A DNA stretch of 9,331 nt from Pseudomonadota bacterium (GTDB taxonomy: Bacteria > Pseudomonadota > Gammaproteobacteria > Xanthomonadales > Rhodanobacteraceae), in the NCBI GenBank assembly GCA_023412995.1, contig JAEZQS010000220.1, positions 1-9,331 of the forward strand, read 5' to 3'. The stretch's first letter is position 1. Each line of letters begins with the position of its first letter. The notes under the pieces are model-generated. The model was not told the DNA's origin, made no database searches, and worked only from the letters and a program-made list of their open reading frames with translations. Shown in pieces: positions 1 to 5,851 of this stretch. A program made the position numbers and the translations under genes.

Positions 1-907
1 CTGGCCCCCCCGGGGGGCCGCCACCCGGCAGGCGCTTGCGGAACCAGTGGTCGGCATAGGGGTTGTCGTTGTACGCCGGCACCTCGCGATAGCCGTTGCG
101 CTGGTACAGCGCGCGCGCCTCGACCAGCGTGCGGTTGGTGTCCAGTTGCACCTCGCGCAGGCCCATCGACACGGCCTGCTGCTCCAGCGCCTCGAGCAGG
201 CGCTGGGCGACGCCCAGCCCGCGAGCGTCGGGCGCCACCCACATGCGCTTGATCTCGCCCACGCCCCGCTGCACCCGCTTGAGGCCACCGCACCCCACGG
301 CTTCGCCGTCCGTCCGCGCCAGCAGGAACACGCCGGCCGGCGGAACCAGTTCGCGCGGATCGGCGCTGACGCTGCGGGCGGGATCGAACCCGCCGGGGAA
401 GCGTGCGTCCAGCTCGCCAAGATAGGCCGCGATGCACGCCTGCGCCTCGGCGCCCGCCGGATCGGCGGGCTCGACGGTCACGCCGGCAGCACGCAGCAGG
501 CGCTCGACCTCGGCCATGGCGGCCAGCAGCCGGGCCTGCTGGCGGTCGCCGAGCGGCGAAAGCAGGCCCGCCGCCAGCGCCCGCGAGCGCCGGTCCAGCA
601 CGGCCCATTCGGACAGCCCCTTGCGCGTCAGCCGCACGCAGCGGACGCGTGCATCCGCGGCCGCACGTTGCGTGCGCACCAGACCCGCTGTTTCCAGCGA
701 GCGCAGCAGCCGGCTGAGGTAGCCCGAATCCAGGCCCAGGCGCACGCGCAGTGCTCGCAGCTCCGCACCCTCGCGGCCGATCTCGAACAACACGCGCGAG
801 GCACCCAGCGGACGCCCGCGCCCCAGGTAATCCTCGCCAAGCACGCCGATCCGGCGCGTCAGTGCGCGGTTGAAGCGGCGTACCTGGTCGACCCTGTCGG
901 CATCCAT
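1..907 (-). CDS. MarR-type regulator fused to GNAT N-acetyltransferase (3' end outside window)
   Basis: This is a two-domain protein that should bind DNA through a winged helix and transfer an acetyl group from acetyl-CoA in the cytoplasm; the acetyl acceptor is unknown. The frame is open from ATG at 907 to base 2, about 302 codons with no stop, so the end lies beyond the window. Residues about 35-105 form the MarR winged helix (SGYLSRLLRSLETAGLV recognition-helix region at about 61-77, wing near 85-95). Residues about 150-297 form the GNAT domain: the acetyl-CoA loop is RGLGVA at 229-234, fitting R-x-x-G-x-A, followed by the usual LYQRNGYREVPAYNDNPYA and HWFRKRL end. Family members normally stop about there, so the Gly/Pro-rich tail suggests the true stop is near. 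It is divergent from the peroxiredoxin gene. ATG 907 was chosen because it gives full domains and sits directly below a good promoter. Confidence 0.93.
   Translation of the reverse strand, partial: MDADRVDQVRRFNRALTRRIGVLGEDYLGRGRPLGASRVLFEIGREGAELRALRVRLGLDSGYLSRLLRSLETAGLVRTQRAAADARVRCVRLTRKGLSEWAVLDRRSRALAAGLLSPLGDRQQARLLAAMAEVERLLRAAGVTVEPADPAGAEAQACIAAYLGELDARFPGGFDPARSVSADPRELVPPAGVFLLARTDGEAVGCGGLKRVQRGVGEIKRMWVAPDARGLGVAQRLLEALEQQAVSMGLREVQLDTNRTLVEARALYQRNGYREVPAYNDNPYADHWFRKRLPGGGPPGGP
3..19. repeat. Seventeen-base G/C palindrome at the end of the MarR-GNAT frame
   Basis: GGCCCCCC-C-GGGGGGCC is a perfect eight-base inverted repeat around one base. In the MarR-GNAT frame it encodes the Gly/Pro tail beyond the usual KRL end. 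It may be the stem of a terminator, or a homopolymer prone to slippage or sequencing error that has carried the frame past its original stop. Confidence 0.5.
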
Positions 908-909
908 TG

Positions 910-925
910 CCTGACTTTAGTCAGG
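910..925. promoter_or_regulatory. Inverted repeat, candidate MarR operator
   Basis: CCTGAC-TTTA-GTCAGG is a perfect six-base inverted repeat with a four-base spacer. It overlaps the whole -10 box of the MarR-GNAT promoter and ends two bases from the start codon. MarR proteins commonly bind palindromes of about this size in their own promoters, so autorepression by blocking RNA polymerase is a natural inference. No binding data can be read from sequence. Confidence 0.5.
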
Positions 926-942
926 TAACAGGCCCGGGTCAA
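914..942 (-). promoter_or_regulatory. Sigma70-like promoter of the MarR-GNAT gene
   Basis: Reading the minus strand, a -35 box TTGACC (bases 942-937, five of six consensus positions) is followed after 17 nt by a -10 box TAAAGT (919-914, four of six). With usual spacing, transcription would begin at about base 907, which is the A of the start codon. The mRNA would then be leaderless or nearly so. Only a weak AGG precedes the ATG, which agrees with that reading. The boxes are seen; the transcription start is inferred. Confidence 0.6.
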
Positions 943-1128
943 CGCTGCCCCGCCTGGTGCACGCAGGGAGCAGGACCGGGGTCGCAAAGATGCGTACCCT
1001 GAGGCGTCGGTCGCGTGGGGCCTGTCAGGAATCGCGCTCCCCGCCGGTATCCTGCAGGCACGCGCCGCGCAGTTCCCACCGCCGGCTCCCGTCCCCCGCT
1101 TCCGGTCCGCCAACATGCAGGAGTTCCC

Positions 1129-1683
1129 ATGAAGACGCTTCCACTGCTCGTCCTCGCCGCTCTCGGCGCAACCACGCTCGCCCTGCCCGCGCAGGCAGCG
1201 CTCGACGTCGGCGCGAAGGCGCCCGACTTCACCGCGCCGGCGTACCTTTCCGGCAAGCCCTTCACCTTCCGGCTGGCCGATGCCCTCGCCAAAGGCCCGG
1301 TGGTCGTGTACTTCTTCCCTGCCGCGCACACGCCTGGCTGCAACATCGAGGCCCACCTTTTTTCCGAAGCCATCGACGAGTTCAAGGCACAGGGGGCCAG
1401 CGTGATCGGCGTCACCGCCGGCAACACCGACCAGCTGGCGGACTTCTCGAAGGAAACCGAGCATTGCGGCGGCAAGTTCCCCGTGGCCGCCGACGCCGGC
1501 GCGAAGATCGCGGCCGAATACGACGCCGTGCTGGCGAAGAAGCCGGATTGGTCCGACCGCACCTCCTACGCCGTGGCGCAGGACGGACGCATCGTGGCCG
1601 TGCATTCCGACCTGAGCCCGGATCGCCACGTGAAGGACATGCTGGAGGCGGTGACGACCCTGCGGCAGTCGCCCGCGCCCTAG
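1129..1683 (+). CDS. Exported BCP/PrxQ-type thiol peroxiredoxin
   Basis: A 184-residue peroxiredoxin that should reduce hydrogen peroxide or organic hydroperoxides in the periplasm. Residues 1-23 form a signal peptide (Lys2, a hydrophobic core, AQA cleavage site before Ala24). The AhpC/TSA fold follows. The active-site motif P64-xxx-T68-xx-C71 holds the peroxidatic cysteine, and Arg144 in DRTSYAV is the conserved arginine. The resolving-cysteine position five residues after Cys71, usual in many BCP proteins, is His76 here; the only other cysteine is Cys113, so the disulfide is probably Cys71-Cys113. The start is set by AGGAG at 1119-1123, five bases before ATG; the longer frame from 1015 would bury the signal peptide. 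It lies divergent from the MarR-GNAT gene across 221 nt, where I see no convincing promoter for it. It ends tail to tail with the carboxypeptidase gene, overlapping by four bases. Confidence 0.93.
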   Translation: MKTLPLLVLAALGATTLALPAQAALDVGAKAPDFTAPAYLSGKPFTFRLADALAKGPVVVYFFPAAHTPGCNIEAHLFSEAIDEFKAQGASVIGVTAGNTDQLADFSKETEHCGGKFPVAADAGAKIAAEYDAVLAKKPDWSDRTSYAVAQDGRIVAVHSDLSPDRHVKDMLEAVTTLRQSPAP

Positions 1684-2618
1684 CCGGCGCGCGCCGGCTC
1701 CCCGCCTGCCAGTGCGAAGTCGATCGCCGCGCGCACGGCGGCCACCTGCGCCGCATTGCACTGCGCCGGGGTGGCGCGCGGGCTGTCCGGATAGACCTCG
1801 GTCGTGGTGCGATAGCGTGCGCGGGTAATTCCCGCGCACAAGCCGAGCGGGACGACGTCGTAGAGGATGACGCCGGGTGCGACGACGGGAGAACCGATGA
1901 TCCTGCCCTCCTCGTCGGCCGGGGCGATGTGGGTCACCTGCGCGACCGCGTCGATGACGGCCTGCTGGAAAGCGAGCTGCGGATCGGCGCTGTCGCCCAC
2001 GACGTAGAAGCCATCGGGGATGGTGCCGGGCTCGTACCGCTTGCCGTCGCGCGCGGCCAGCGCGGGACGGAATTCGGACTCGTCGCTGTCGGTGGTCTCG
2101 TGCAGGTCGATGTGGACGAGGAAACGGTCGCGCAGCGGCGCGACGAGTTCCATCAGCGCCGCCGATTCACGCGCCGGGCTGCCGGCCCGGAACGAGCGGT
2201 TGGGATCGATGGCATCGGCATTCCAGCGGTGGATGCGCTCGTATGCCCATGGGCTGACGCAGGGCACGACCAGCAGGTTGGCGCGACCGGTGTAGTCGCC
2301 CGCATGCCGGTCGAGGAACTGCAGCGCGCCGTGCACCCCGCTCGTCTCGTAGCCGTGCACGCCGCCGGTGACCAGCACCGCCGGCAGCGCCTCGTCCCAG
2401 CCGCGGCTGCGCAGCGCCAGCAGCGGGTAGCGTTCCTCGGCTTGTTCGATCGCGCCGTAATCGACGACGTCGAAACGCGCACGCAGGCGGTCGATCGCGG
2501 CCAGCACGTCCTCGGCGTGGCTGCGCCGGCGCGCCTGGCGGGAGCGCCATTCGGCGACTTCGGCCGCACCCCATGGCGTGCCGGGCGTGCCGATCGGTCG
2601 GGTTGCGCTCGTGGCCAT
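1680..2618 (-). CDS. M14-family zinc metallocarboxypeptidase
   Basis: A 312-residue zinc peptidase expected to remove C-terminal residues from short peptides; it has no signal peptide, so it should act in the cytoplasm. Zinc ligands are visible as H88-x-x-E91 in GGVHGYETSG and a later His, most likely His173 in HIDLHE. Asn140-Arg141 in DPNRSF match the substrate-binding Asn-Arg pair of the family, and Glu274 in TTTEVYPD matches the general base (Glu270 of carboxypeptidase A). The exact substrate cannot be read, and a related amidase or deacylase role is possible. The start at 2618 is supported by GAGGA (2628-2624), five bases upstream. The gene follows the POT transporter by 24 nt on the same strand, so the two are almost certainly co-transcribed. 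Its TAG stop lies in the CTAG shared with the opposing peroxiredoxin stop. Confidence 0.9.
   Translation of the reverse strand: MATSATRPIGTPGTPWGAAEVAEWRSRQARRRSHAEDVLAAIDRLRARFDVVDYGAIEQAEERYPLLALRSRGWDEALPAVLVTGGVHGYETSGVHGALQFLDRHAGDYTGRANLLVVPCVSPWAYERIHRWNADAIDPNRSFRAGSPARESAALMELVAPLRDRFLVHIDLHETTDSDESEFRPALAARDGKRYEPGTIPDGFYVVGDSADPQLAFQQAVIDAVAQVTHIAPADEEGRIIGSPVVAPGVILYDVVPLGLCAGITRARYRTTTEVYPDSPRATPAQCNAAQVAAVRAAIDFALAGGEPARAG
1682..1699. repeat. Perfect 18-base palindrome at the convergent stop codons
   Basis: AGCCGGCGCGCGCCGGCT reads the same on both strands. It starts inside the overlapping stop codons of the peroxiredoxin and carboxypeptidase genes and encodes the last residues of the carboxypeptidase. 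As RNA it could fold into a GC-only hairpin from either direction. No U-tract follows on either side, so a classical intrinsic terminator is not evident; it may instead act as a bidirectional attenuator or 3'-end stabiliser, or be chance in GC-rich sequence. Confidence 0.55.
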
Positions 2619-2642
2619 GCCATTCCTCGTCGCGGTTGCGGC

Positions 2643-4253
2643 TCATGCCGCCCGGTAATGATCCTGCATCGGATAGCGCCGCGCATAGGCGGCGAACACC
2701 GCGGCCGCCACGAAGGCGAATGCGGCGAAGAAGAACATCAGGAACGCGTTCTCGCTGATGCCCGTGCTCGCGATCTGCCGCGTCACCGCCTCGTTGCGCA
2801 CGGCCGCGTTGGTCAGCAGCACCCACAGGTTGCCGAAGGTCACGGAGAGATACCAGAACGCCATGATCACGCCCTTCATCGCCGCGGTGGCCTGGCTGTA
2901 GGCGAATTCGAGCGCCGTCGCCGATACCAGCACCTCGCCGAACGTCAGCAGCGCGTACGGCACCGCCTGCCACGCGAGCGAGGTCGACGTGCCGCTGTCG
3001 ATGTGCAGCTGGATCATGCCGGCGACGATCCACGACACCCCCGACACCGCGATGCCCCAGCCCATGCGGCGCAGTGCGGTCGGCTCCCAGCCGATCCGCC
3101 GCAGCAGCGGGTAGAGCACGAGGTTGTTGAACGGGATCAGCAGCATCACCAGCAGCGGGTTCAGTGCCTGCATCTGCGCCGGCGAGTGGACCAGCCAGCT
3201 CGGCCACCACCAGGCATCATGCGGCACCCGCATCTCGTTGCCCTGCAGGATCCAGGTGGACGCCTTCTGGTCGAACAGCGACCAGAAGGGCGTCACCAGC
3301 GCGAACACGATGAGCACGCGCAGCACCGCGCGCACGTCGTCCACCGCAGCCTGCGGGTGCACGCCGCGCGCACGCTCCAGCTGCAGCCAGGTACCGATGC
3401 CACCGGGCAGGATCACCGCGCCGAGTGCGAGGCAGGCGCTGATCACGAAATCGAAGTCGGCCGGCCAGAACGCGGGCCGCACCGCCCAGCAGGCGAGGAT
3501 GGCGAGGGCGATCGCCACGCCGGCCATCGCCACCGCGAGCCCGGTCCGCCCCTGTCCGGGCGCCTGCGCCAGCAGCGCCGTGCGTGCGACGTGCAGGAAC
3601 GAATCCGGGTTGGCGCCGCGCGTCGGCGGCACCTGCACGTACTGCTTGCGGCCGAGCCAGAAGATCAGCGTCGCCACGCCCATCAGCACGCCGGGGATGC
3701 CGAACGCCACGGCCGCCCCGTACTGGCGCAGGAAGATCGGCATCAGGAGCGAGGCGAAGAAGCTGCCGAAATTGATGGTCCAGTAGAAGAAGTCGAAAAC
3801 CACGCGCGCGAGGTGCTTGTTGGCCTGGGTGAACTGGTCGCCGACGAAGGACACCACCAGCGGCTTGATGCCACCCGATCCCAGCGCGATCAGGAACAGG
3901 CCCGTGTAGAAGCCGCTGCGGTTGTCCTCGAACAGCGCCAGCATGGCGTGCCCGGCACAGTAGATCAGCGAGAACCACAGCACCGTGTGGTACTTGCCGA
4001 AGAAGCGGTCCGACAGCCAGCCGCCGAGCAGCGGGAAGAAATAGACGCCGATGACGAAGCTGTGGAAGACGTCCTTGGCGATGCCGGCGCGTTCCGCCTC
4101 CGGCGCATACAGCAGCAACGTCGACACCAGGAAGGGCGTCAGGATGTTGCGCATGCCGTAGAAACTGAAGCGCTCGCACGCCTCGTTGCCGATGATGTAG
4201 GGAACCTGCCGGGGCAGGCGCGCGGCCGGGGCGGCGGTGTGGGCGTCGCTCAT
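2643..4253 (-). CDS. POT-family proton-coupled oligopeptide symporter (MFS)
   Basis: A 536-residue inner-membrane transporter that should bring di- and tripeptides into the cell with protons. The family signatures are all present: E24-xx-E27-R28-F29 with FYGMR in helix 1, the first PTR2 signature in GGWLSDRFFGKYHT (77-90), GSGGIKP with the conserved Lys130 in helix 4, the second PTR2 signature FFYWTINFGS (155-164), PFWSLFDQ in the later half, and FGEV with Glu440 plus ATALEF with Glu449. His64 aligns with the helix 2 histidine known from PepT1 and PepTSo. The ExxERFSFYG and FWSLFDQ stretches look more like animal PEPT proteins than like PepTSt. The ATG at 4253 lacks a clear Shine-Dalgarno but no better in-frame start follows before the first signature. 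It heads a two-gene operon with the M14 carboxypeptidase and is divergent from pncB across 139 nt. Exact substrate range is unknown. Confidence 0.95.
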   Translation of the reverse strand: MSDAHTAAPAARLPRQVPYIIGNEACERFSFYGMRNILTPFLVSTLLLYAPEAERAGIAKDVFHSFVIGVYFFPLLGGWLSDRFFGKYHTVLWFSLIYCAGHAMLALFEDNRSGFYTGLFLIALGSGGIKPLVVSFVGDQFTQANKHLARVVFDFFYWTINFGSFFASLLMPIFLRQYGAAVAFGIPGVLMGVATLIFWLGRKQYVQVPPTRGANPDSFLHVARTALLAQAPGQGRTGLAVAMAGVAIALAILACWAVRPAFWPADFDFVISACLALGAVILPGGIGTWLQLERARGVHPQAAVDDVRAVLRVLIVFALVTPFWSLFDQKASTWILQGNEMRVPHDAWWWPSWLVHSPAQMQALNPLLVMLLIPFNNLVLYPLLRRIGWEPTALRRMGWGIAVSGVSWIVAGMIQLHIDSGTSTSLAWQAVPYALLTFGEVLVSATALEFAYSQATAAMKGVIMAFWYLSVTFGNLWVLLTNAAVRNEAVTRQIASTGISENAFLMFFFAAFAFVAAAVFAAYARRYPMQDHYRAA

Positions 4254-4322
4254 GCGGTCGGGAGTCGTGCGGGAGGGCTGCCAAGCCTAGCAGGCCCGGC
4301 GGATGCGCTGCCTGGCGGGTGT

Positions 4323-4350
4323 TTGCGCCGCGGCCGTTCCGCCGTATGGT
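4323..4350 (+). promoter_or_regulatory. Candidate promoter of pncB
   Basis: A weak -35-like TTGCGC (4323-4328) and a -10-like TATGGT (4345-4350, four of six consensus) are 16 nt apart in the 139-nt gap between the divergent POT and pncB starts. Transcription would begin near 4357, leaving a leader of about 36 nt. Each box is only moderate, so this is tentative. I saw no clear binding site for a known NAD regulator such as NrtR or NadQ in the gap. Confidence 0.3.
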
Positions 4351-4392
4351 GGTCACGACCGGGTGCCAGCGGCCCCGCCGGGCGCACGCGCC

Positions 4393-5697
4393 ATGATCCA
4401 CACCGACCTTGCCACGCGCGCCTACGACCACGGCTGGCGTCTGGACCCGATCGTCCGCAGCCTGCTCGATACCGACTTCTACAAGCTGCTGATGCTGCAG
4501 ATGATCTGGCTGCGCCATCCGCGCGTGCAGGCGACCTTCGAGCTGGTCAACCGCAGCCGGGAGGTGCGCCTGGCGGATGTCATCGCCGAATCCGAGCTGC
4601 GTGCCCAACTCGACCATGCCCGTACCTTGCGGCTTTCGCGCAGGGAACGGGTCTGGCTCGCCGGCAACACCTTCTACGGCAGCAGGCAGATCTTCCGGCC
4701 CGACTTCCTCGCCTGGCTCGCCGATGTCCAGCTGCCGGACTACGAGCTGACGCGGGTCGACGGCGAGTACCGACTGCGATTCCCGGGCCCTTGGACCCAC
4801 ACCACGCTGTGGGAAATCCCGGCGCTGGCGATCGTCAACGAGCTGCGCTCGCGTGCCGCGACCGAGGGACGCGGGCGCTTCGAGCTGGACGTCCTGTATG
4901 CGCGCGCGAAAGCGAAGCTGTGGCAGAAGGTCGAGCGGCTGCAGGCGCTTCCCGACCTTGCGCTGAGCGATTTCGGCACGCGCCGGCGCCACGGATTCCT
5001 CTGGCAGCGCTGGTGCGTCGAGGCGCTCAAGGAAGGTCTCGGCACGCGATTCATCGGCACGTCCAACGTGCTGATCGCGATGGAGGCCGACCTCGAGGCG
5101 ATCGGCACCAATGCGCACGAGCTGCCGATGGTGCAGGCGGCGCTCGCCAACGACGACGCGGGCGTGCTCGCCGCGCCCTACCAGGTGCTGGAGGACTGGC
5201 GCGAGCTTTACGCAGGCAACCTGCTGGTCGTCCTGCCCGATGCCTACGGCACCGCAGCGTTCCTGCGCGACGCGCCGGACTGGGTCGCCGACTGGACCGG
5301 ATTCCGTCCGGACAGCCTGCCCCCGATCGAGGCGGGCGAACAGATCCTGCGCTGGTGGCAATCGCGTGGACGCGATCCGCGCGGCAAGCTGCTGATCCTT
5401 TCCGACGGCATGACCGTCGACGCGATCGAAGCGGCCTACCACCACTTCCACGGCCGTGTGCGCCTCAGCTTCGGCTGGGGCACCCACCTGACCAACGACT
5501 TCCGCGGCTGCGCGCCGTTCGACACGACCGGCTTCGACCCGCTCTCGATCGTCTGCAAGGTCGTCGAAGCCGATGGCCGTCCCGTGGTGAAGCTGTCGGA
5601 CAACCCGGCCAAGGCCACCGGTGATCCCGCCGCGATCGCGCGCTACCTGCGGCTGTTCGGGGGCGAGGGCCGGCGGGAGCACGCGGTGGTGGTCTGA
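4393..5697 (+). CDS. pncB: Nicotinate phosphoribosyltransferase
   Basis: A 434-residue cytoplasmic enzyme that joins nicotinate to phosphoribosyl pyrophosphate with ATP hydrolysis, giving nicotinate mononucleotide, the entry step of the Preiss-Handler route to NAD. Recognisable motifs are LLDTDFYK near the N-terminus, DFGTRRR (193-199), FIGTSN (220-225), GTNAHELPM with His242 in the position of the phosphorylated histidine, SDGMT (337-341), FGWGTHLTND (360-369) and KLSDNPAKATG from 400. Length fits the roughly 400-residue E. coli-type enzymes with a slightly longer N-terminus. ATG 4393 was chosen because the open frame above it, back to 4303, codes for Ala/Pro-rich sequence unlike the family; no strong Shine-Dalgarno is present, so an in-frame GTG at 4363 remains possible. 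It stands alone, divergent from the POT operon, with 154 nt before the next gene. Confidence 0.96.
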   Translation: MIHTDLATRAYDHGWRLDPIVRSLLDTDFYKLLMLQMIWLRHPRVQATFELVNRSREVRLADVIAESELRAQLDHARTLRLSRRERVWLAGNTFYGSRQIFRPDFLAWLADVQLPDYELTRVDGEYRLRFPGPWTHTTLWEIPALAIVNELRSRAATEGRGRFELDVLYARAKAKLWQKVERLQALPDLALSDFGTRRRHGFLWQRWCVEALKEGLGTRFIGTSNVLIAMEADLEAIGTNAHELPMVQAALANDDAGVLAAPYQVLEDWRELYAGNLLVVLPDAYGTAAFLRDAPDWVADWTGFRPDSLPPIEAGEQILRWWQSRGRDPRGKLLILSDGMTVDAIEAAYHHFHGRVRLSFGWGTHLTNDFRGCAPFDTTGFDPLSIVCKVVEADGRPVVKLSDNPAKATGDPAAIARYLRLFGGEGRREHAVVV

Positions 5698-5748
5698 TGG
5701 GAGGGGCAAGGGCGAGGGGCGGGGAACGGTGTGGCGCTTCCTCATGCG

Positions 5749-5777
5749 GCGCAGGGGAAGATCGCGGTTCCCCGCGC
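5749..5777 (+). terminator. Hairpin after pncB, possible terminator
   Basis: About 50 nt past the pncB stop, GCGC-A-GGGGAA can pair with TTCCCCGCGC, giving a ten-pair stem with one bulged A and an eight-base loop. It is the only strong hairpin I noticed in the 154-nt gap before the next gene. No U-run follows, so it is a candidate at best; Rho-dependent termination or read-through is possible. Confidence 0.3.
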
Positions 5778-5851
5778 AGTGCCTTCCCCGCACGCCATCG
5801 ACGACAGCAGGGGGATGGCCCCGCCGCGTCCTTCCTGCCGTGGTTGCTTCC

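Noticed and set aside
47..928. A 293-codon open frame on the plus strand opposite the MarR-GNAT gene
   Set aside because: The minus strand has complete MarR and GNAT motifs in one uninterrupted frame; the plus-strand product shows none.
2644..2646. An ATGA overlap at the transporter stop as the start of the carboxypeptidase
   Set aside because: The frame from this ATG is not that of the carboxypeptidase and yields Arg-rich sequence; ATG 2618 has its own Shine-Dalgarno and gives the full M14 protein.
4350..4362. GGTC-AC-GACC in the pncB leader as an NAD-regulator operator
   Set aside because: The arms are only four bases, it does not match a site I know for NrtR, NiaR or NadQ, and no such regulator gene is nearby.
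957..5624. A 1555-codon open frame on the plus strand crossing the peroxiredoxin, carboxypeptidase, transporter and pncB genes
   Set aside because: Over 1680-4253 it is in register with the antisense of two well-supported genes, where stops would require the rare sense codons TTA, CTA and TCA. Its product is Arg/Ala/His-rich without any family motif. It is a GC-content artefact.
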